Shown here one piece after another: positions 36,340 to 44,934 of a stretch of DNA of 64,000 nucleotides. Every line of letters begins with the position of its first letter. Position 1 is the first letter of the stretch. The position numbers and the translations under genes were made by a program. Origin of the DNA: a virus; IMG/VR virus record IMGVR_UViG_3300044939_000165, positions 59,105 to 123,104 of that record. One strand, written 5' to 3'. The notes below the pieces were generated by a model. That model saw only the letters and a list, made by a program, of their open reading frames with translations, made no database searches and was not told where the DNA came from.

Positions 36340-37819
36340 CGCCATAAAGCCTTACGAAGCGCGATCACTTTGGCGCAATATCAAAACAGCGGCCGCACAG
36401 CAAGGTCCCACTTTACTTGAAGGTTTAGCTCACCTTGCATTGGACGCTTGGGCATCGAGTGACGCTGGTACTAAATTGAGTGCAGACCGCGCAACACGAG
36501 AGGCCCTCGTCACGTCGCTAGTCGGCGCCGCCATAGTTGACGAAACCCTGGATAAGCTTGCAGCCGACGGTAGCTATACACTATCTGAAATTGAATTTTT
36601 GCGCAATCTAAACGCCGAATCTGCGCTGCGAGACTTTAACCAATTTCAAAAAAATGCCAATGTTAAAATGCATATTTTGGGTGTCAATAAAACACTTAGA
36701 AAAAACCCGTGGCTAGCTACTGCCGGCGGCACTCTTGCAGGTACCACTCTTGGCGGTGCTCTCGGTGCGGGTATCGGCGCAGTTACCGACAGCGAAGATC
36801 CAGTTAGAGGAGCATTGCGTTACGGCTTAGCTGGCGCTGCAACAGGTGCAGCGCTCAATGCTCCGCTTTCAGCGCTAGTGACCCGCGAAATAACGAAAGG
36901 CAACTCACTAGCAAAAGCAATCAACAAAGCCTCGAAAAAATACTTAGCCAAATCAAGAGATTTGCTAGAAATACCAAAACTAAGTCACGAAACACACTTT
37001 AAATGGGCTAACTGGGATAAGTCAAAACTCTATAAAAAATTTATAAAAAATCCAATTATACCTAGTATAGGAGGCGCCATCACAGGCGGAATTATGGGAG
37101 CAGGCGCTGGCGCACTTGCTGATGATGATGACAGATTGCGTGGCGCGTTAAGGCTAGGTCTAATGGGCGCGGCACTAGGCGGAGCAAGCGGCTATGGCTA
37201 TGGATACTCTCTGAGAGGCCTTTCAAATAGAAACAAATTTATGCGCGACAGTTTGTCACTAGTACGAGAAGAAACTCGTAATTTGCCACAACGTAAACGA
37301 CAATTGGAAAACGCATACAAAGAAATAAGAGAAACATTGAAATCGATGAAAAAAACACAGCCAACACCGCACCTGCCAGCGGTTCAACAAGCGCCACACC
37401 CGCCAGCGGTTCAACAAGCGCCACACCCGCCAGCAGTTCAACAAGCGCCACACCCGCCAGCAGTTCAACAAGCGCCACACCCGCCAGCGAAACAACCCGC
37501 ACCGCAGCAGACAATGGTTCAACAAGCGCCACACCCGCCAGCGGTTCAACAAGCGCCGCACCCGCCAGCGGTTCAACAAGCACCGCAGCAGACAGCGACT
37601 AAGTCAACACCGATGCTGACACCTAAGGAAGAACTTATCGACACATACAACTTTAGACATAAAAACTTGGCAAGATTGGAGAAGCAACTCAAAAACGCTA
37701 AAACCCGTGAAGAAAAAGCGGAGATACAATACTGGATAAATAGTGTGAAAAAAGAAATCAAAGATATAGAAAAAGAGTTAATTGAAAAGTTTAATTTCAA
37801 ACCCTCAATAAAGGCATAA
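36329..37819 (+). CDS. Glycine-zipper membrane-type protein with HPPAVQQAP repeats
   Basis: 496 residues. Two long Gly/Ala-rich hydrophobic hairpins are present: ATAGGTLAGTTLGGALGAG with a second segment RGALRYGLAGAATG, and GGAITGGIMGAGAGAL with RGALRLGLMGAALGG. The D-P/D-R-[VL]-RGALR motif links each pair. After that come seven-plus copies of a nine-residue unit of the type A-P-H-P-P-A-V-Q-Q, then a coiled coil (NFRHKNLARLEKQLKNAK). It may be a membrane-penetrating or ejection protein. KTA is at NIKTAAAQ near the start. The TAA is followed by an in-frame extension described separately. Confidence 0.7.
   Translation: MINNAIKPYEARSLWRNIKTAAAQQGPTLLEGLAHLALDAWASSDAGTKLSADRATREALVTSLVGAAIVDETLDKLAADGSYTLSEIEFLRNLNAESALRDFNQFQKNANVKMHILGVNKTLRKNPWLATAGGTLAGTTLGGALGAGIGAVTDSEDPVRGALRYGLAGAATGAALNAPLSALVTREITKGNSLAKAINKASKKYLAKSRDLLEIPKLSHETHFKWANWDKSKLYKKFIKNPIIPSIGGAITGGIMGAGAGALADDDDRLRGALRLGLMGAALGGASGYGYGYSLRGLSNRNKFMRDSLSLVREETRNLPQRKRQLENAYKEIRETLKSMKKTQPTPHLPAVQQAPHPPAVQQAPHPPAVQQAPHPPAVQQAPHPPAKQPAPQQTMVQQAPHPPAVQQAPHPPAVQQAPQQTATKSTPMLTPKEELIDTYNFRHKNLARLEKQLKNAKTREEKAEIQYWINSVKKEIKDIEKELIEKFNFKPSIKA
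37376..37599 (+). repeat. In-frame 27-bp tandem repeats
   Basis: About eight copies of a 27-bp unit containing CCAGCGGTTCAACAAGC encode a Pro/Gln/His repeat. Copies are very similar, and two are replaced by a Pro/Gln variant (CACCGCAGCAGACA type). Confidence 0.9.
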
Positions 37820-37840
37820 TACGTAAGTAATGCATACAAC

Positions 37841-37969
37841 GTGTTCGATAAAAACAGAACACTTGACAAAAATCGACTTCGAAGTGCATTGCGTGTCGGT
37901 GCGCCTGCTATGTTACTAGGTGCTACACACCGCATGCACAACGCTGTCGTCCTTAGCGCTGTGTGTTAA
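37841..37969 (+). pseudogene. Possible decayed remnant of the glycine-zipper repeat
   Basis: After the TAA at 37817-37819 the same frame stays open to 37969 and reads FDKNRTLDKNRLRSALRV, then GAPAMLLGATHR. This resembles DDDRLRGALRLGLMGAALG in the preceding protein. A GTG at 37841 would give 42 residues but has no SD. It looks like a remnant of a third copy or a lost C-terminal end; a short expressed protein is possible. Confidence 0.4.
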
Positions 37970-38004
37970 TATCGTCACACGCTAACGACATATTCTTCTA
38001 TACA

Positions 38005-39912
38005 ATGGAAAAGCTCCTAGAACTAGATGCGCGCTTCCCAAAAACCGGGGAACCAACGGTACAGTTAGTCGCGTGGCGCGGCCCACACGGCGGTTTGAGC
38101 ATTGAAAAACGCGCATTCGCCGAAGGCCAGTCGCCGCTCTATGACTTCCTTTCAACAATACAACCAGAAGAAGGTATCTCGTACATCCTTGTCAACGCCC
38201 TAGGCGCATACGAATTCTACGACGATAACCGTAACGGCGACGGTTTCCCAAATGCGCCATACAAAGTTGGTGAACTCGCCTCATGTGGCCATCCAGAGTG
38301 CACCAAATCTCTCGACGGCTGGGTCTCTGAGCCTGAAACACTACATCACCATTACCAAACGTTTGAAAGATATGGTGGTATCTACAAACACCATGTTAAC
38401 AAAGACCCAACAAAATCCCTCGGATGGATTACCAAAGCACTATACAACTCGTACATGCACCGAGTTGAACTACTACTAAAATTCGTCAACAGCCGTGATC
38501 CAGAAATTGCACAACGCATCGCTGACGGGGATTTCCCCGCCGTCAGTATGGGGTGCCATGTTCGATGGGATGTCTGTACCATCTGCGGACACCGCGCACC
38601 AACACGCGCGCAGTATTGCGAACATACACGACAAATGCTGCGCCGCGTACTACCTGACGGTCGCAAAGTTTCAGTGCTGAACCCAAGCCCAAAATTTTTC
38701 GATATTAGCTTCGTTTTTCGCCCAGCAGATCCTACAGGCTGGATGCTGAAAAAAGTCGCTAGCGAAGCACCGCTACGCTATAGCGCAGACCTTGGAGAAC
38801 AGCTCCGATCATATGAATCTCGCGCAATTGAAATTCGTACAAATGCTGTCAAAACGGCCAAAGCCCTCAACAGCACTTACGGCGTACAAGCCGAAGAGCT
38901 CGTACGCGAATGGCCCCGTCTACCTGATGACATCTACACCACAGCAAAAACAGCTGGGGTAACACGCACACTAGCGTCTTTAACATCGCGTGGTGTCGTG
39001 CTAGCAACAGGCGAAGTAATTGATCTATTTGCTAAGACAGCCGGCATTACACCAAGTGATGCAGACCTCGATCGCCTCGTTGCGCTAGAGCCAGTACTAA
39101 ACGAGATCATTGCACGTTACCCCGACGTCGAGACCAAACTAGGCGCGCTTGTCGAATTTCGCGCCGACGCCGTAAACGACGATCTAATCGCTCCATTTAG
39201 CGAATGGATTGAAAAGCGCGGCGGCATCACAGACTATCTACGACAAAAAGCATATGCGCCTAGCAATTTTGGCCAACTATCTATCGGACCTGGCGCATAC
39301 TATCGTGCAACTGAACCTGCAAAAACTGATCTTCTTACGCTAACAGATCCGTACACCGGGCACCAATATCAAACAACGCGAGGTGCAGCAATAGCTGCAC
39401 ACAACGAAGACATAAAAGCGCGACTCGGTGCAACAGCGCTGCTTGGCGCACTCTATACCGCCGGTTTGCACGCTTTACTTGGATCTAAAGCAGGACTATG
39501 GACAGTACCAGTTGGAATTATGGCAGGTTACGCAACACAAAGCGCACTACGAAAGCACACACGACCTTATCGCTATAGCCGCTATATTACAGATCAAGGT
39601 ATACCTGTATCAGGAGGCACCGAATTCGTAAAAGTATCGGCATTTGAGCGTCCTACGTATGCAGACGTCGTGCACAAAGCCGCATTCGATCTCGTCGAAC
39701 GCGTAGGGCACGCCGACTACAACGCTTTGCTCACAAAAATCGCAAACGCAGGCGGCGTAGCATATACTCGTTGGTTGGTAACAACGTCTCTAACCGATAA
39801 AGTCGCCGCGCTCGTTGAAGGTGCAGAAATCGAAGCCGACGATGTTCACGTCGCTCCGAGTCTAAACATTGCACAATTCGTCAAAAACATTAGTCACTAC
39901 GTTTGGCACTAA
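38005..39912 (+). CDS. Capsid maturation protease-like/structural protein with zinc site
   Basis: 635 residues from ATG 38005 (MEKLLELDARFPKTG). The N-terminal half has conserved-looking text: YDDNRNGDGFPNAPY, HHVNKDPTKSLGWI, HRVELLLKFVN, AVSMGCHVRWDVC, then CTICGHRAPTRAQYCEHTR and NPSPKFFDISFVF. This resembles proteins annotated as prohead proteases or head structural proteins in large phages, but I cannot point to a catalytic Ser/His pair. Four or more Cys/His form a zinc site. The second half is helical, with K-T-A and K-[VI]-A sites and a hydrophobic part (LLGALYTAGLHALLG). Position before the scaffold-like gene fits a maturation role. Confidence 0.5.
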   Translation: MEKLLELDARFPKTGEPTVQLVAWRGPHGGLSIEKRAFAEGQSPLYDFLSTIQPEEGISYILVNALGAYEFYDDNRNGDGFPNAPYKVGELASCGHPECTKSLDGWVSEPETLHHHYQTFERYGGIYKHHVNKDPTKSLGWITKALYNSYMHRVELLLKFVNSRDPEIAQRIADGDFPAVSMGCHVRWDVCTICGHRAPTRAQYCEHTRQMLRRVLPDGRKVSVLNPSPKFFDISFVFRPADPTGWMLKKVASEAPLRYSADLGEQLRSYESRAIEIRTNAVKTAKALNSTYGVQAEELVREWPRLPDDIYTTAKTAGVTRTLASLTSRGVVLATGEVIDLFAKTAGITPSDADLDRLVALEPVLNEIIARYPDVETKLGALVEFRADAVNDDLIAPFSEWIEKRGGITDYLRQKAYAPSNFGQLSIGPGAYYRATEPAKTDLLTLTDPYTGHQYQTTRGAAIAAHNEDIKARLGATALLGALYTAGLHALLGSKAGLWTVPVGIMAGYATQSALRKHTRPYRYSRYITDQGIPVSGGTEFVKVSAFERPTYADVVHKAAFDLVERVGHADYNALLTKIANAGGVAYTRWLVTTSLTDKVAALVEGAEIEADDVHVAPSLNIAQFVKNISHYVWH

Positions 39913-39936
39913 TTAATATATGCTAAGGAGAGCCAC

Positions 39937-40488
39937 ATGAATCTCGAAGATATGCTCAGCAAGAAAATGACGAAAACCGCCAGCAGCAATCGCAATACCA
40001 AAACAGCCAGCGCCGTAGCCGACGCCCTGGAATCCGTCACGCAACTATCAGAAAAGACAGCAAGCGCAGCTAATCCAGCAGGCGTAACAGCTCCCATGTT
40101 CGATAAGCTCGCAGCAGAGCTTGCAGCCCAAGATATGGAGAGTTCACTGAAAACAGCGCAACTTTACGGTGCTGCTATTGCCGACGGATTTATGTCGCAG
40201 CTCGGCATGTACGAAAAAGTTGCCGAAAGCCTCGCCGAACAGCAGAGCGAAAAGATCGCGAAAGAAGCGCTGTTCGACCCAGAACTAGTGGCTCTCGTGA
40301 AAGAGGCGCAAATTAACCCGCGAGCTTTTCTCGCTCGTGTGCAAAGAGAAGCTGAATATGAAGACTCACTGCTTAAAGAAGCCGAGGAGCAGGAAGCTGC
40401 TGAGCTAGAACAGCTCATCCAAATCAAAGCTGCTGAGCACTATGCCCACGGCTATGAAATCGGCCAATTGTTGGTGAGTGACGAATGA
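39937..40488 (+). CDS. Scaffold-like acidic helical protein
   Basis: 183 residues (MNLEDMLSKKMTKTAS), mainly Glu/Ala-rich helix. It is dense in the tripeptide series K-T-A, K-L-A, K-V-A, K-I-A (TKTAS twice, EKTAS, DKLAA, LKTAQ, EKVAE, EKIAK). Composition and place, after the protease-like gene and before the capsid genes, fit a scaffolding protein cut by a maturation protease; this role is inference. An AAGGAG lies upstream of the ATG. Confidence 0.55.
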   Translation: MNLEDMLSKKMTKTASSNRNTKTASAVADALESVTQLSEKTASAANPAGVTAPMFDKLAAELAAQDMESSLKTAQLYGAAIADGFMSQLGMYEKVAESLAEQQSEKIAKEALFDPELVALVKEAQINPRAFLARVQREAEYEDSLLKEAEEQEAAELEQLIQIKAAEHYAHGYEIGQLLVSDE

Positions 40489-40673
40489 GCCCTGAACGTC
40501 GTCAAGAGCTAATCGAAACCTACCGAATTCTGCGAAAAGAAGCATATGAAATTGCTGCCCCAAAAGTCGCAGAATATTTCTATGAAGCGAGTGCTGCGCT
40601 CAATGGAGTAAAGCACGCTTCGGAATGCGTAGACTTTGACCACACTCTTCTTCGTCACCTCGTGGAACCATAA
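40485..40673 (+). CDS. Small hypothetical protein
   Basis: 62 residues (MSPERRQELIETYRILR), starting on the stop of the scaffold-like gene (ATGA). Helical, with one Cys and no family recognised. Followed immediately by the next ATG at 40674. Confidence 0.6.
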   Translation: MSPERRQELIETYRILRKEAYEIAAPKVAEYFYEASAALNGVKHASECVDFDHTLLRHLVEP

Positions 40674-41054
40674 ATGCCAACTCTCGAAGAAGCACTTCGC
40701 ACACTACCTCGGACGACCGTCCGTAAACCCAAAATTGCCAGCACAGTACCGGAAACACCCGCAGAGCAAATCCGTGCCCTAGCAAATGCGCTACGCGAAC
40801 TACCCGAGCCCACAATTACATGGCAAAGTCTAAACGCCGTAAAGACAGCGGGGTTTCGATCGCCACCTCCCAGACCCTCTCTACAAGAAATACCAGAAGA
40901 CAGCGACCATCCTGGTGCACTGCTGCGCAAATTAGCGCACGCCATTCGAACTACAGAAGATTTGCGTGCTGTAAAACTTTTTGAAAAATCTGCCCTCGCT
41001 TTGCGTGCCATACGAGGTCTTACACTCCTTCGCGAACAGGTCTCATCGCCATGA
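40674..41054 (+). CDS. Hypothetical helical protein with K-x-A sites
   Basis: 126 residues (MPTLEEALRTLPRTT). It carries PKIAS, VKTAG, RKLAH and EKSAL, spread between Pro-rich linkers and helices. This spacing matches the scaffold-like neighbour. No family recognised. Its end overlaps the next start by 4 bases. Confidence 0.6.
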   Translation: MPTLEEALRTLPRTTVRKPKIASTVPETPAEQIRALANALRELPEPTITWQSLNAVKTAGFRSPPPRPSLQEIPEDSDHPGALLRKLAHAIRTTEDLRAVKLFEKSALALRAIRGLTLLREQVSSP

Positions 41055-41440
41055 CCACTGCGCTCAGCAAAATTGCTACTGCTCTTGAACTGCTCGCTGA
41101 AGACTTAGATGCACAAATATCAGCTGCACCTGTGGCTGTAACGCACACACAAACCACTAAAACAGCAAGCAGTGTAGACCTCATAAGTGAATTGTACCGC
41201 CGCCACACAGGAGAGGAGCTCCCTGATGGAGTGCGCGACAAATTAGCAGCTGCCGACGACCCAGAATTGCAAATGGTGTTCGACAAAATGCTTAAAAACG
41301 CCTCATTTGAACGGCCGACACCCCTCGGCTCACCAAGTGACAGACATTCTACTAATGTCACTCCTATGAATTCTGAAGAGGCAATCAAACTCGCTTGGGA
41401 CGCATTTGAAGACGCTATTTTCAACGGGGACATTGACTAA
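41051..41440 (+). CDS. Hypothetical helical protein with K-x-A sites
   Basis: 129 residues (MTTALSKIATALELLAED). It includes SKIAT, TKTAS and DKLAA. The C-terminus has EEAIKLAWDAFEDAIFNG. It is the last of the small acidic or helical genes before the head proteins. Could be a scaffold or chaperone component; not proven. Confidence 0.6.
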   Translation: MTTALSKIATALELLAEDLDAQISAAPVAVTHTQTTKTASSVDLISELYRRHTGEELPDGVRDKLAAADDPELQMVFDKMLKNASFERPTPLGSPSDRHSTNVTPMNSEEAIKLAWDAFEDAIFNGDID

Positions 41441-41499
41441 AACGACAATTTACGCCGCCCATTCGCGACGCCTAACATCTTATAAGAGGTACTGATCTC

Positions 41500-42018
41500 A
41501 TGAAACTCAACTCAAATTACGATTTGATCTCCGCCGAACCGAATCCAGGCGGCCGCGCCGCTCTGTGGATCGCAGATGCACTCGCGCAAGAAGCCGCTAA
41601 TGCAATTAACGCAGGTGCCGGTGTTACTACACCAGACGCACAAGGCACCCCACAACCAGGTACGATTTTGCCTGGATCTTGCGTAGCCCTCAATGCAAAT
41701 GGGTACTGGGATCTTGCAACATCTCCAGATCTCTCCGCACCTGCACTGCCTATTCCGATGGGCTTCGTGCACGGTGGTGACGAAGATTTCGACGGAGCAA
41801 TGCTCGGCAAGCTTGTCGTGCTATGCGGTTACGCCGAGTTTCTCACAGATCAATTCAATGGAGCAAGTTTCCCTCCCGGCACACCTCTTGTAGCGAACGC
41901 CGGAAAGTTCGAAGCCAAAACCAACCCGGCCTCGGGTCTACAAGTGGTTGGCTTTGTTGGTAATCGCGGGCTCTCAAATGGAGTACTTCATGTGCTGTTT
42001 TTTGGGCTGCGCGGCTAA
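41500..42018 (+). CDS. Probable head decoration protein
   Basis: 172 residues, beta-rich and with little Lys, lacking the K-x-A motif. It starts MKLNSNYDLISAEPN and includes TILPGSCVALNANGYWDLAT and AEFLTDQFNGASFPPGTPL, patterns seen in small capsid decoration or stabilisation proteins. It lies directly before the major capsid candidate. The role is inferred from size, composition and place. Confidence 0.5.
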   Translation: MKLNSNYDLISAEPNPGGRAALWIADALAQEAANAINAGAGVTTPDAQGTPQPGTILPGSCVALNANGYWDLATSPDLSAPALPIPMGFVHGGDEDFDGAMLGKLVVLCGYAEFLTDQFNGASFPPGTPLVANAGKFEAKTNPASGLQVVGFVGNRGLSNGVLHVLFFGLRG

Positions 42019-42076
42019 TCAATAACCAACCAAAAACTAAAAACACTAACCTTTACAACGAGATCGGGAGAAAACA

Positions 42077-43000
42077 ATGTACAACACTGAAACGGTCCAG
42101 GCCAACGCGACCGCACTGAATCAAAAATTTGTAAGTCTGCTTAGTTCTGGAAATACTAAGCTCGCAGAAGAAGCTGGCACAGCATTTATCCGTAGCATCG
42201 TCCGTCAAGAAGCAGCGGTTCGCATGATTTTGCCTCCGCAACCCTTGCAAGACGATGAACTTGACCGCGACGTTGACTCAGATGAGCCGCGAAAAATCGT
42301 AGAAAAAGAACCCGATTCCGCGGCCACATACGTACAATTCGACGGCACACCTCGTGCACGTTGGTTTAGAGGCAAGAGATACGCAGTTTACTTCGGCAAA
42401 ACACAAAGTGATCTGTTCACGAAGTCGAAGTTCAAACTGATGACGTATCAAAACGACATTCGAAAAATCCTTGCAGACAACTCTGTAAAGGATCTCGCTG
42501 ACCAAGAAGATCTGTACTTCCGTCGTACATGCCTCACACTCGTAAACCGCAATGCGGCGAATCAACGTACGCACGTAAGCGCGTTTACAAACGGTGCATT
42601 TGTAAAGGGGTTTCAAGCGATGGATAACCGTCGCCGCCCCATTGGAAAAATGCTGATGACCCTTTCGCTGTACCGCGAAGCGATGAATCTTCCAGCGACA
42701 CTTATCGGAGACTCAATCGCACGCAAACATTATGAAGAAGGCATCGACAAAGAAGAGCGTCTCTGGGGCATTCCAGTAATCACAACTGCGAAAACGGACA
42801 TCTATAACCCACGCGAGTGTTGGATCTTCAGTCCACAGAACTTCCTGGGAAACTTCTTCCTTCTCCAGGACGCGACGCTCTTCATTGAGCAACGCGCAGA
42901 CATCATTACATTCTTCTCCTACGCAGCGCCCGGAATTGGCATCGGCAACGCCGAGTCAATGCAGCAGTTGGTATTCGACCAACTTCCCTCCTCAATTTGA
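42077..43000 (+). CDS. Major capsid protein candidate
   Basis: 307 residues (MYNTETVQANATALN), with GGGAGA-type RBS. The sequence has an N-terminal helix, then VRQEAAVRMILPPQPL, an extended acidic loop, YVQFDGTPRARWFRGKRY, and a long helix region (FTKSKFKLMTYQNDIRKIL), consistent with an HK97-fold shell protein; the fold itself is inferred. ITTAKTDIYNPRECWIFSPQ resembles the end of such proteins. Position after scaffold and decoration genes is typical. Confidence 0.65.
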   Translation: MYNTETVQANATALNQKFVSLLSSGNTKLAEEAGTAFIRSIVRQEAAVRMILPPQPLQDDELDRDVDSDEPRKIVEKEPDSAATYVQFDGTPRARWFRGKRYAVYFGKTQSDLFTKSKFKLMTYQNDIRKILADNSVKDLADQEDLYFRRTCLTLVNRNAANQRTHVSAFTNGAFVKGFQAMDNRRRPIGKMLMTLSLYREAMNLPATLIGDSIARKHYEEGIDKEERLWGIPVITTAKTDIYNPRECWIFSPQNFLGNFFLLQDATLFIEQRADIITFFSYAAPGIGIGNAESMQQLVFDQLPSSI

Positions 43001-43038
43001 CACCTAAGTCGCTGAGGGCGTAGGACTATCCTTTTAGT

Positions 43039-43428
43039 ATGCCCTACGTCTCTGAACGCCAGCGACGATTTTTCCACACTGCTACCGCGCGTAAGCACGG
43101 TATTACTCCCGCTATGGTACGGGAGTTTGACGAAGCATCGCGCGGTAAAAAATTACCTGAGAGAGCAGAAAAAAAAGCAGAAAGCGGTGCCAATGGTCAC
43201 GCATTTAACGCAATGCCTACCTCCCACACTGTACCAAAACCAAAATCACCGAAGGCATCTAATACAACCAAATTCAAACGGGAGGTTATAAAAGGAGGTC
43301 CAGAACGCATACCTTGGCCTGGTGACTACCAAGACACATTCCTCGAAAATTCTGCGTCAGCAGCTCAACGCTCCTCAGAAGAAAAATTTCAAGAAGGCAA
43401 ACAACGCACAATGCCAATAACACAATGA
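43039..43428 (+). CDS. Small phage protein with SERQRRFFH motif
   Basis: 129 residues. The first 50 read SERQRRFFHTATARKHG and EFDEASRGKKLPE, a short conserved domain common in phage head or neck gene regions whose function is not established. The rest is Lys/Pro/Ser-rich and probably disordered. Overlaps the next start by 4 bases. Confidence 0.7.
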   Translation: MPYVSERQRRFFHTATARKHGITPAMVREFDEASRGKKLPERAEKKAESGANGHAFNAMPTSHTVPKPKSPKASNTTKFKREVIKGGPERIPWPGDYQDTFLENSASAAQRSSEEKFQEGKQRTMPITQ

Positions 43429-44099
43429 CGCCAACCGAGCGCCGACTAAGCCACCTTATACCTTTATCCGAAGGCACCGGCGTTGCTTACCCAGCAAGCC
43501 GTGCCAACGGTGCATCACGAGAAGAACAAGTACCGTTAGAAGTCGGAGCATCGTTTGACGCCAACGACTTCTTCAATTGGTATGATCGTCCCTACGACGA
43601 AGGCCCTCCATACGCCGTAAAGGGAGCCGCCCATGCTCACGATCGTATGGAAGAGCGCACGCCGTTTTCACGAGACAATGTACGCCCACTCCAGCGCGCC
43701 GTCGACATGATGGGCTTACCCCCAGGAAGCTACTACGTGCCACTTCGTGGACGTGACGGAACGATACTTGGCTACGCACAATTCAAAGGCGTACCGAACC
43801 GTAAACACCCTGTACTAGCGACAGTACTAGGACCCGAAATGCGCCCAAACGGCGTTAACCTTAGTACACTCGTCAAAGATGCAGCCGCACCAGAAACAAA
43901 CGTCACACCGCTAGCCGAAGGAAAATTTGACACTGATCAAATTGATCCGCGTCCACCAGAATCCCGAGCATGGAATCTCGCCCATGAACTCACCGGATCG
44001 CAAGAAACTAAGCGCTACGCAATGCGACGAGCATTCGATCAAATCGCCGAACAAACCAACGATACTCAAGAATCTCCAATAGAGCCCCCACAACCATGA
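43425..44099 (+). CDS. Hypothetical protein with H-D-R-M-E-E-R motif
   Basis: 224 residues (MTPTERRLSHLIPLSEG). The central part reads HAHDRMEERTPFSRDNV and YAQFKGVPNRKHPVLATVL, which resembles the H-x-x-x-R-x-x-E-R pattern of DUF4258-like and related small proteins. The C-terminus is helical and Gln/Pro-rich. Overlaps both neighbours by 4 bases. Placed in the neck region; function unknown. Confidence 0.6.
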   Translation: MTPTERRLSHLIPLSEGTGVAYPASRANGASREEQVPLEVGASFDANDFFNWYDRPYDEGPPYAVKGAAHAHDRMEERTPFSRDNVRPLQRAVDMMGLPPGSYYVPLRGRDGTILGYAQFKGVPNRKHPVLATVLGPEMRPNGVNLSTLVKDAAAPETNVTPLAEGKFDTDQIDPRPPESRAWNLAHELTGSQETKRYAMRRAFDQIAEQTNDTQESPIEPPQP

Positions 44100-44920
44100 A
44101 CCTACGGTTCACACGCTTCAGTGCTCTATTTCCGTACGGATACTTTGTACAATGGACAATCAACAACGTCACGCCAAGCGAAAGCGGCGTTTTTAAATTT
44201 ACGCTGTATCGAAGTGGTGGCCCTGAAGGACCATGGGAACAAATTTTCGAAGGTAAAGACCAATACGCCTACAACGACAAATTCAATGATATAACGTCAA
44301 CACTAGATGTACTTCAACCAAACTCCTTACGCCTGTTTCAAGAAGTACATTACCGAATCATCTGCCAATTACCTTCAGGTGCACTATTAGAAGGGAAAGA
44401 CGAGACTGGACCAATCTTCGCTGACCGCAAAATGTCCCAATACCTGCGCAAAACGCAGCGCGATTTTCGATTGACATTGAAATTCAATGGCTTACGCGTT
44501 GTGCTTCTCAAGAAACGTAGATGGGGCGTACGTTGTCTAAAGTGCACCGATAAGCGAACCAAAGAAGTCGTACGCCCAAACTGTGTAGAATGCTGGGGCA
44601 CCGGTTTTATCGGCGGATATTGGACGCCTTTTATTACATACGCTCGCAGCAGCGCATCAAATAACGCATCAACTATTGGACCAAATCAAAAAACCGATTC
44701 CAATGAATGCACATTTTGGCTCCCAGATTACCCAACGTTAGAGCAAGACGATATCCTCGTACGGCTGTCTGATAATCGTAGATTTCGGATTGACCAACAA
44801 CTCGAAACACAAATACAGCTCAATAGCGTTCACCAAGAAATATCGTGTCAAGAATTACCACACGATAACATACTCTACCGATATCCATTAAATCCCAACA
44901 CCATCGAACCACTGTACTGA
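44096..44920 (+). CDS. Neck/connector-type structural protein with zinc knuckle
   Basis: 274 residues. The first ~110 residues look like a fibronectin/Ig-type beta sandwich (TPSESGVFKFTLYRSGG). Two cysteine pairs CLKC and CVECWGTGFIGGYW form a zinc knuckle resembling DnaJ-type CxxCxGxG. The remainder (DDILVRLSDNRRFRID) is beta-rich, as in head-tail connectors. It lies between head and tail genes. Role inferred from place and fold impression. Confidence 0.5.
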   Translation: MNLRFTRFSALFPYGYFVQWTINNVTPSESGVFKFTLYRSGGPEGPWEQIFEGKDQYAYNDKFNDITSTLDVLQPNSLRLFQEVHYRIICQLPSGALLEGKDETGPIFADRKMSQYLRKTQRDFRLTLKFNGLRVVLLKKRRWGVRCLKCTDKRTKEVVRPNCVECWGTGFIGGYWTPFITYARSSASNNASTIGPNQKTDSNECTFWLPDYPTLEQDDILVRLSDNRRFRIDQQLETQIQLNSVHQEISCQELPHDNILYRYPLNPNTIEPLY

Positions 44921-44934
44921 CACATTGTAACTCA

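Noticed and set aside
37239-37583. Minus-strand repeat ORFs opposite the Pro/Gln repeats
   Set aside because: Antisense reading of the 27-bp repeat, no start signal.
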